This document shows positions 52,656-58,329 of a stretch of 58,329 nt of DNA, one piece after another. The DNA lies in the NCBI GenBank assembly GCA_050260415.1, contig JBLNCE010000065.1, positions 1 through 58,329 of the forward strand, given 5' to 3'. This DNA is from JBLNCE01 sp050260415. Lineage in GTDB: Bacteria > Bacillota > UBA4882 > JAAYXC01. Position numbers and translations under genes: made by a program. A model generated the notes under the pieces. That model had not been told where the DNA came from and did not search any database. It saw nothing but the letters and a program-made list of their open reading frames with translations. Positions within the stretch are counted from its first letter, which is position 1. Each line of letters begins with the position of its first letter.

Positions 52656-53768
52656 ATGATCATCGGTGTGCCAAAGGAAATCAAAGAAAACGAGAACCGT
52701 GTCGCGATGACCCCGGCTGGGGTCGAGGAGCTCAAGAGGAGCGGGCACGATGTATTGGTGCAAGCGGCCGCCGGTCTCGGGAGCGGGATCGCGGACGAGG
52801 ATTACAGGGAAGCGGGCGCATCGATTGTCGGCACGGCCGGGGAGGTTTTCGGCCGCGCGGAGATGATCGTCAAGGTCAAGGAACCCCTCCCGGCGGAATA
52901 CGACCTCATGCGGCGCGAGCAGATCATCTTCACCTACCTCCATCTGGCGCCGGCGCGCGAATTGACGCTGGCGCTCTGCCGGCAAGGAGTCGTCGCGATT
53001 GCCTACGAGACGATCCAGACCAAGGATGGCGCCTTGCCGCTCCTGACGCCCATGAGCGAGGTCGCCGGCCGCATGTCCGTTCAGGTGGGGGCGCATTACC
53101 TCGAACACTACTGGGGTGGACGGGGCATCTTGCTCGGAGGGGTCCCCGGCGTTCCGCCGGCCGAGGTCGTGATCATCGGGGGCGGTATCGTGGGGCTCAA
53201 TGCGGCCTTTATGGCCATCGGTCTGGGAGCGCATGTCACCATCATCGACAAGAATGCCGCCCGTCTCCGGTACCTGGACGAGGTCCTGCACGGGAACGTT
53301 TTTACCGTCATGTCCAATCATTATAATATCGACCGCTCGGTGCGCTACGCCGACCTTTTGATCGGCGCGGTCCTGATCCCGGGCGCCAAGGCGCCGCATC
53401 TGGTCACGGAGGAGATGGTCCGCGGGATGAAACCGGGCGCGGTCATCGTCGATGTGGCGATCGATCAGGGCGGTTGCATCGAGACGGTCGATCACGCCAC
53501 CACGCATAGCGATCCGGTCTACGTGCGCCATGGGGTCATTCATTATTCGGTGGCCAATATGCCCGGCGCCGTACCCCGCACTTCCACCTATGCCCTGACC
53601 AACGTGACTTTGCCATATGTTAAAGCCCTGGCCGACAAAGGCTGGGTCCGGGCGGTGCAGGAGGATCCATGCCTGGCGCTGGGCGTCAATGTGGCCAAGG
53701 GCCAGGTCGTCTACGCCGCGGTGGCCGAGGCGCACGGGTTGGCCTACCGGCCGCTGGAGACGGTCTAG
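52656..53768 (+). CDS. ald: Alanine dehydrogenase
   Basis: A 370-residue NAD-dependent enzyme that interconverts L-alanine with pyruvate and ammonia. The N-terminus MIIGVPKEIKENENRVAMTP is characteristic, with VKVKEPLPAEY and TYLHLAPARELT following. The NAD domain has VVIIGGGIVGLNAAFMAIGL, and VDVAIDQGGCIETVDH is the signature segment. AGGGGGA lies 5 bases before ATG 52656. No close operon partners. In spore-formers it supplies pyruvate or alanine during sporulation and germination. Confidence 0.97.
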   Translation: MIIGVPKEIKENENRVAMTPAGVEELKRSGHDVLVQAAAGLGSGIADEDYREAGASIVGTAGEVFGRAEMIVKVKEPLPAEYDLMRREQIIFTYLHLAPARELTLALCRQGVVAIAYETIQTKDGALPLLTPMSEVAGRMSVQVGAHYLEHYWGGRGILLGGVPGVPPAEVVIIGGGIVGLNAAFMAIGLGAHVTIIDKNAARLRYLDEVLHGNVFTVMSNHYNIDRSVRYADLLIGAVLIPGAKAPHLVTEEMVRGMKPGAVIVDVAIDQGGCIETVDHATTHSDPVYVRHGVIHYSVANMPGAVPRTSTYALTNVTLPYVKALADKGWVRAVQEDPCLALGVNVAKGQVVYAAVAEAHGLAYRPLETV

Positions 53769-53926
53769 AGACGCGACGTCCCTGGCGGCAAACAACCCTA
53801 ATCGACTTGATCGAATAGGTCAATATCCAGATATGTAGCAGCCTCAAGGCCGAGTATGGCAAAACTACCGCTTAACCGTAGCACCTGCAGGCCAATCTTG
53901 CCCGGGACGTCCAACTTAACTCGGGC

Positions 53927-54589
53927 CTAATATTCCGCGGACAACTGATTCACAACCTCGCCGGGTTCAATAAGATCGTCGCCGTCTTGGAAGGTTAGGT
54001 AGTATTCGCATGTACCTTCGAGCACGTTATACCAATTGTGGCTCGCGGCAAAGCTGGCGTCGGCGATCGGGGTTAGGGCAAGGTCGTCGAATACGAGCCG
54101 GAAACCGATAAGCACGTGGGAACCATTAGCGCATTCCCATTTGAAGTAACCATCGGTCGGGAAACCGGCATTACTAAGATTCAGTTCAGCGTAAGAACCG
54201 ATTCTGAGCTCGGCGATGATAAGTTCGGAACGATATACGTAGCGAGTGCCGGTAGCGGTCTCATATTTCGCCACCTTTAAAGAAAAGCCAAGACTGTCCG
54301 GCCAGGAACTGTATGTATACCAGCCATTGGCATCCGGACCGGACCATGTGCCCCCGAGTTTGATGTCGACCCAGAGCCCGATGGCCCTGCTGCCGCGGCC
54401 GGAGGCTTGGGAAATCTGATCCGCCATGGCCTTATCGCTGGCTTTGGCCGTGGCGCTTACACCAAGGATGGCGGTTAACGCCTCCGCCTTGTCCTGGTCG
54501 GACATCGCCGCCGGCCTTGACGCGCCGCATCCCGTGACCATCGCTACGCTGGCGATAATCAACGCGGCAAAAGATAACAATTTTCTCAT
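53927..54589 (-). CDS. Hypothetical lipoprotein
   Basis: A 220-residue lipoprotein with a signal peptide and the lipobox VTGC (Cys about residue 21). A short helical stretch follows, then a beta-rich domain with WPDSLGFSLKVAKYETA, TRYVYRSELIIAEL and FKWECANGSHVLIGFRLVF. I do not recognise the family. GGAGAGGG precedes ATG 54589. It diverges from the next lipoprotein gene and shares with it an N-terminal lipobox and a repeat-like beta pattern, so the two could be relatives of one surface system. Confidence 0.7.
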   Translation of the reverse strand: MRKLLSFAALIIASVAMVTGCGASRPAAMSDQDKAEALTAILGVSATAKASDKAMADQISQASGRGSRAIGLWVDIKLGGTWSGPDANGWYTYSSWPDSLGFSLKVAKYETATGTRYVYRSELIIAELRIGSYAELNLSNAGFPTDGYFKWECANGSHVLIGFRLVFDDLALTPIADASFAASHNWYNVLEGTCEYYLTFQDGDDLIEPGEVVNQLSAEY

Positions 54590-54920
54590 TAGACATCCCT
54601 CTCCTATTTACTGCCGTCTCATATATAAATCGTATCTACGGCGCATTTGTGGCTTTAATAGCATACCTGGGAATGGTCTACATCCATTTTACAGGAACGG
54701 ATTTTTGCGGATCCATAAAAAAAAGGGAATACCGCCTTTTTTCTTATGCGTATAAATGCTATAATAAATTGGCTAGTGTGTCATCTATTTCCAGATTGTT
54801 TAGGGGTTTTTATCGGCAGCGTCAGGGTTTAGTGAAGCTCTGCATTTTACGGATACCAACGGAGGCAACACCTCGACTTCGCACAGCAAAGCTAATAAGC
54901 AAACAAAGGGGGAGCTACAA
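54590..54920. promoter_or_regulatory. Divergent AT-rich control region with promoter and inverted repeat
   Basis: This 331-base region between two divergent lipoprotein genes is far more AT-rich than its surroundings. TGCTATAAT at 54757-54765 is the same perfect extended -10 as the OLE promoter and reads toward the 54921 gene. Just upstream, 54715-54747 is a long imperfect inverted repeat with A- and T-tracts on its arms that could terminate transcripts on either strand. No riboswitch is recognised. Confidence 0.65.
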
Positions 54921-56354
54921 GTGGGTAAATCATTGACGATCCCAAAACCCATCCTCTTGGCAGCATGCCTAACCGCCATCCTCTGCCTATCCGGCTGTGT
55001 CGAGATGGCGCCGCAACCGACGCACGCCGACCTGCACGGAGCCGGCCAGCAGATCGTGGATGACTCGGTTACGGTCTGGGGAACCTTTCAAGGCATCGCC
55101 CAGAGTAAATGGGAGTCGATCTCGGCAAAGATTGCGAACGAGATCTCTCCTAACCTTGGGTACGCCTTTGCTGCTTCCCACGTGTTGATCGAGGCGATGG
55201 GTATACCGACCAGTTACCAATTGTTCTTCTTCCCGCCGGGGGAATATGGATATGACGAGTTGGCGGGCCTAGTTGGCCAGGAGGATCATTTGCACGAAGG
55301 CACATGGACGGTAACCAAACTTGATGACGGCGGGACTTGGGAGATCGCGTTCACACGCATTGTCGATGGGGGCATGGATACGGTAACGTACACGATCAGT
55401 TATTCCGGGGACTCCGAACTGGAATACACCGGCAGCATTGTCTACCCGACCACCTACATAACCGAACCGATGGTTGATTTGCATGTGGTTTATCCCCTGA
55501 CCATGACGGCGGTGGATTGCCATCTGGGGCCGTCGACTTTCGAGGGCACGGTTGACATCACTTTCACCGGCAGATTGGCCTCTGTCGAACAGGCGGTCAT
55601 GCACGGTGATCTCGATGTGCGCTTCAAGGGTAACGCCAACTACGTCAAGATCGCGGGAGACTTGAGCTTCAACCATGATCCGGGCGTCGAGGACTTCATC
55701 TCAGGCACGCTGGAAACCGTCGACCTGGAACTTATGAGCCGGATTGGCGTCACTTGGGCGGATAACGCCAACTTCAACTACGGCTATCTTCCTGCCATTA
55801 CAGACGCCCTTTACGGTCATGCGCCAAGTAAGCTGGTCATTCAAGGCTCGATCGCCGATAGGGGCACGGATCCAACCAGGCTAGAGGGCACCATGACCCT
55901 GGAGATCTTGAACGCGGACACCTACGATCCGGAACTGCCGATGAGCGCCGACAATTGGCTCCATGCCAAGGCCGGTTTCGTGGGGCTGATCCAGGCAGGG
56001 GGGACCGACAAATTCGAAGGAGAACTCGGACTGGAAGAAATCTCATATAAACCGCGGAAGTACAAGCTGACCGGCCTGTACAAGCTGACAAACGGCGGAG
56101 TCAGCCGGCAGCTAAGCGCCTCGGTCGAAAACACCAGCGAATCGGTCATGCATATTGTGCTCGACAGCACGTGGGGACCGGCGAAAGTCGTGATGGACGC
56201 CACTTTCACGCCCAACATCCCCGATGCGGAAGGGCCGCCTACCTCCGTCAACGGCTACGTCCAGGTGCAAGGCGCCAGAGTCGGGACGGTGAGTCTCACG
56301 CCACTGGGGATTGTGCGCGTCGATTACAATGACGGCACTTTTGAAGAATTCTAG
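54921..56354 (+). CDS. Hypothetical beta-rich lipoprotein
   Basis: A 477-residue lipoprotein. The signal peptide ends in the lipobox LSGC (Cys about residue 26). The mature protein is almost entirely beta with repeated strand-turn units such as GTWTVTKLDDGGTWEIAF and KLTGLYKLTNGGVSRQL, similar in feel to the large lipoprotein of the 11-14 kb operon, but no shared family can be shown here. The start is GTG 54921 after GGGGGAG. A terminator follows 7-8 bases after the stop. Likely in the periplasm or at the outer-membrane inner face. Confidence 0.72.
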   Translation: MGKSLTIPKPILLAACLTAILCLSGCVEMAPQPTHADLHGAGQQIVDDSVTVWGTFQGIAQSKWESISAKIANEISPNLGYAFAASHVLIEAMGIPTSYQLFFFPPGEYGYDELAGLVGQEDHLHEGTWTVTKLDDGGTWEIAFTRIVDGGMDTVTYTISYSGDSELEYTGSIVYPTTYITEPMVDLHVVYPLTMTAVDCHLGPSTFEGTVDITFTGRLASVEQAVMHGDLDVRFKGNANYVKIAGDLSFNHDPGVEDFISGTLETVDLELMSRIGVTWADNANFNYGYLPAITDALYGHAPSKLVIQGSIADRGTDPTRLEGTMTLEILNADTYDPELPMSADNWLHAKAGFVGLIQAGGTDKFEGELGLEEISYKPRKYKLTGLYKLTNGGVSRQLSASVENTSESVMHIVLDSTWGPAKVVMDATFTPNIPDAEGPPTSVNGYVQVQGARVGTVSLTPLGIVRVDYNDGTFEEF

Positions 56355-56362
56355 CGGTCTCG

Positions 56363-56388
56363 GGGGAGGCAAGCCTCCCCTTCATTTT
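56363..56388 (+). terminator. Rho-independent terminator
   Basis: GGGGAGGC (56363-56370) and GCCTCCCC (56373-56380) form a perfect stem with a 2-base gap, followed by TTCATTTT. Confidence 0.85.
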
Positions 56389-56423
56389 GTCTTGGGCCAG
56401 GAGACCGGGAGGTTCGGGCTGCA

Positions 56424-57488
56424 GTGCATCGTTTTCGTTTTATTTTACCGATGGTTCTTGCCGTGATGGCAACGATGGTAATAAGGGATGGGGCGACGGC
56501 GGCTGAGGACGGCCTCAAGCTGACCGGCTTCCGCCTGGAACTTGATTTTCACAGCAACTTCATCAATCTACGCGGTTTTTGCGGAGCCTCGATTCTAGAG
56601 GTTATGCGCGACGCAAGCGTTGAACTCAACGATCTATGCACCGGAGGACGATTGTCACTCGATCTTCCGGTGGCGTCCGCGGCGGGAACGGAATGGGGAA
56701 TCTTCGGCGGGGTATTCTCCATGGCTGGAGCGACGGGAGAAACGGTCTTGTTTTATCAAAACGCTCTCCGCCGCCGGCAAGTGGCCGATCGGGAGTTGTA
56801 CGATCTGAATCTCATGGGATATGCATATAGCCGTCTTGGTCTTTATGGATACCGGCGCTTAACGCTTCCGCTTGGTGCGGCGGGTACGCGCGTGGACGTC
56901 TTCTGCTCACCGGCTTATTACTCGGCCGAGGTGGTAGGCCAGGGCATCTTGAGCCCGGGTGGAGACGGCACCCAGGACGTGGCTATCCACGGCGCATATA
57001 GAACTCGGGGCAAGGGCGCCGATGGGCCGGCTGGCTTTGGCGCGGCAGTCTCCTGGGAAACCCGATTGGACTTTGATAAGTACGGCGTCTATTTCCAGTT
57101 GCGGAACTTGCCGAGCTTGGTCTATTTCAAAGAGACAAGACGCGAATGCGGTCTCATCGACGGCGAGCAATTGGGGGAAGGGTTGCCGGATGGCTTGGCC
57201 GGAGGATTCAGCGTCATTGAACCAAAATGGATCACGCTGCCCCCCGAAGCCAGCGCCCAGGTTGTAATACCGCTGAATCCGGGCCGGATCGACCTCACGG
57301 TGATCCGCACCGGTATAAACCAGGTGCTCATGGTCGGATATGCGCACCCTCTTTGGGAGCATGCAGAATGCTACGCGCGGATCGATCCCGTTATGGGCCT
57401 CTTGAATCTGGGATATCGAGGAACGAACACCGCGTTTTCCCTCACGTTCCGTCGTCAAGTGATCGGCTTTAGCGCCATTCTTAACTAA
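56424..57488 (+). CDS. Exported beta-rich protein, possible outer-membrane barrel
   Basis: A 354-residue exported protein with a signal peptide (about residues 1-27, ending ATAAE). Many amphipathic strands follow, for example LKLTGFRLELDFHSNFINL, YDLNLMGYAYSRLGLYGY and TAFSLTFRRQVIGFSAILN at the C-terminus. A barrel is plausible, but the last residue is Asn, so the usual C-terminal Phe signal is not exact. It follows the lipoprotein gene after a terminator. The start is GTG 56424 with GGGAGG 11 bases upstream. The family is not recognised. Confidence 0.68.
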   Translation: MHRFRFILPMVLAVMATMVIRDGATAAEDGLKLTGFRLELDFHSNFINLRGFCGASILEVMRDASVELNDLCTGGRLSLDLPVASAAGTEWGIFGGVFSMAGATGETVLFYQNALRRRQVADRELYDLNLMGYAYSRLGLYGYRRLTLPLGAAGTRVDVFCSPAYYSAEVVGQGILSPGGDGTQDVAIHGAYRTRGKGADGPAGFGAAVSWETRLDFDKYGVYFQLRNLPSLVYFKETRRECGLIDGEQLGEGLPDGLAGGFSVIEPKWITLPPEASAQVVIPLNPGRIDLTVIRTGINQVLMVGYAHPLWEHAECYARIDPVMGLLNLGYRGTNTAFSLTFRRQVIGFSAILN

Positions 57489-57495
57489 AGTTAGT

Positions 57496-57529
57496 TATCC
57501 CTTTTACTCAGGTAATAAAAGCCCGGATT
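57496..57529. repeat. 34-base repeat, copy 2
   Basis: Exact copy of 25861-25894, starting 8 bases after the preceding stop codon. The rest of the 227-base gap before the DUF4342 gene shows nothing else that I recognise. Confidence 0.85.
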
Positions 57530-57715
57530 CAGGCCGTTTAGCTCACTCCCAAAGTTCAATGGTTCTCAGAGATCTGCCAAGCCGTTGTCTGGGGGACTCC
57601 GCGGCCCAGAGATGGGCCCGTAACCCGCCCGGCTTGTCTCGGCGAACCCGCCAAGAGTTCCTTGGGAATACGTTGGCTTTCGCCGGGGCAGATTAGCCGT
57701 GGGAGGTGCGAGGCA

Positions 57716-58105
57716 ATGACGGAACTGGATACCCTGGGCAAGATCGACCTGCTCCGCGAGCGCGCGGATATTTCATACGAAGAAGCCAAGAAAGCGCTGG
57801 AAAGCCACGACGGCAGCGTGGTCGACGCCCTCATCGCCATCGAGCGCGGGGAGAGATCCCGCCGGGAAGAATTCTATGTCCGCGGCAACGAAGTGGTGGA
57901 AAAGGTCAAGGAACTCCTGCACAAGGCAAATGTAACCAAGATCCGCGTCAAGCAGGATGACCGCGTCATCCTTGATTTGCCTGTCACGGCGGGGGTCGTG
58001 GGCGCGGTGGTCGCGCCGGAGTTGGCGATTCTCGGCGCGGTGACGGCCTTATTCACCAAATGTACCGTGGAAGTAGAACGCGCGCCGCGTGAAGGCCTGC
58101 ATTGA
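57716..58105 (+). CDS. DUF4342 protein with UBA/TS-N-like N-terminus
   Basis: A 129-residue protein. The N-terminal ~45 residues form a UBA/TS-N-like three-helix unit (LLRERADISYEEAKKALESH, then GSVVDALIAIERGE) as in EF-Ts. The C-terminal DUF4342 part has VVEKVKELLHKANVTKIRVK and a hydrophobic hairpin VTAGVVGAVVAPELAILGAV that may insert in the membrane. GGGAGGTG precedes ATG 57716. The function is unknown. Its stop codon lies within the -35 region of the next promoter. Confidence 0.85.
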   Translation: MTELDTLGKIDLLRERADISYEEAKKALESHDGSVVDALIAIERGERSRREEFYVRGNEVVEKVKELLHKANVTKIRVKQDDRVILDLPVTAGVVGAVVAPELAILGAVTALFTKCTVEVERAPREGLH

Positions 58106-58131
58106 CAGAGAGCGCGGGCCTCTGGTATACT
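58102..58131 (+). promoter_or_regulatory. Promoter of the T-box transcript
   Basis: TTGACA (58102-58107) and TATACT (58126-58131) spaced by 18 bases, with an extended TGG before the -10; it overlaps the DUF4342 stop codon. Confidence 0.85.
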
Positions 58132-58142
58132 TTACATGGCGC

Positions 58143-58320
58143 GATGAGGAAGAGGAGTAGCGCGATCTTGGTTCTGTCAAGCGAGCCGGGGAAGTGCGAG
58201 CCGGCCGGAACAACCGCGTGAAGGGCGCTTCCGAGGGCATCTTAGAGCGGGCCGGCAACGGCCAAACAGGGTGGAACCGCGGGCAAGCTCCCGTCCCTGA
58301 ATTGGGATGGGGGCTTTTTG
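58143..58320 (+). promoter_or_regulatory. T-box riboswitch, probably glycine-specific
   Basis: A tRNA-sensing leader. Stem I is closed by GATG/CATC and GGAAG/CTTCC, with the AGTA loop-E motif at 58156-58159. The 3' strand of the specifier loop reads GAAG then GGC (58224-58226), a glycine codon. The T-box core AGGGTGGAACCGCG is at 58268-58281; its variable base is A, which pairs with a U73 discriminator, as in tRNA-Gly. A terminator with arms at about 58286-58315 and a T-tract follows. The controlled gene, most likely a glycyl-tRNA synthetase, is beyond the window. Confidence 0.88.
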
Positions 58321-58329
58321 TTGGCACAT

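Overview
The window reads as a GC-rich chromosome segment of an anaerobic, endospore-forming Firmicute that probably has an outer membrane. The sporulation evidence is a full-length Spo0A and a YunB homologue. The Firmicute evidence is the cinA-thpR-recA-recX-rny-ymdB order, an rlmN-fhaA-fhaB-stp-ftsW-pbp-pknB-rsgA cluster, a perfect LexA/DinR box before recA and a T-box leader. The outer membrane is inferred from a signal-peptide beta-barrel protein ending in Phe, its lipoprotein partner, and a second group of beta-rich exported proteins. Limnochordia-like or other diderm clostridial lineages would fit, but no taxonomic marker was checked. TTG is used very often as a start codon, each time with a good Shine-Dalgarno, and two genes (rny, rlmN) appear to start at ATC.

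Layout. 0-7 kb: a 5'-truncated amidohydrolase, a membrane 4Fe-4S protein, then a large structured RNA that I identify as OLE RNA, followed by its membrane partner OapA, dxs and an IlvD/Edd dehydratase. 7-11.3 kb: aprA-aprB-sat (APS reductase and ATP sulfurylase), then yunB between two different inverted-repeat elements. 11.4-14.2 kb, minus strand: lipoprotein plus outer-membrane barrel operon. 14.4-20 kb: hemerythrin, an opine-dehydrogenase-family enzyme overlapping a B12-binding enzyme, and a minus-strand response regulator/histidine kinase pair. 20-26 kb: a small unknown protein, membrane phosphatase/sulfatase-type enzyme, N-truncated formate/nitrite channel, unusual transcarbamylase, cupin and csaB.

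25.9-39 kb: the cinA-thpR-recA-recX-rny neighbourhood, interrupted between cinA and thpR by about 7 kb. The insert holds a small zinc-ribbon protein, a likely gene remnant and a three-gene set (DUF1549/DUF1553, DUF1501, PPC-domain protein) of a type best known from Planctomycetes and Verrucomicrobia. A GreA-like gene and a truncated phosphoesterase flank it. 39-43 kb: rny-linked unknown protein, ymdB, membrane dipeptidase, acetyltransferase, spo0A. 43.4-52.5 kb: rlmN and the Ser/Thr-kinase/peptidoglycan cluster, then cheX and ireB. 52.6-58.3 kb: alanine dehydrogenase, three exported beta-rich proteins, a DUF4342 protein and a glycine-type T-box leader whose gene lies beyond the window.

How parts work together: FhaA, FhaB, Stp, FtsW/RodA, the PBP, PknB and probably IreB form one Ser/Thr-phosphorylation and cell-wall module. 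OLE RNA and OapA are a known ribonucleoprotein pair. AprA, AprB and Sat convert sulfate to sulfite through APS. All functions are inferred from sequence reading; no database search was run.
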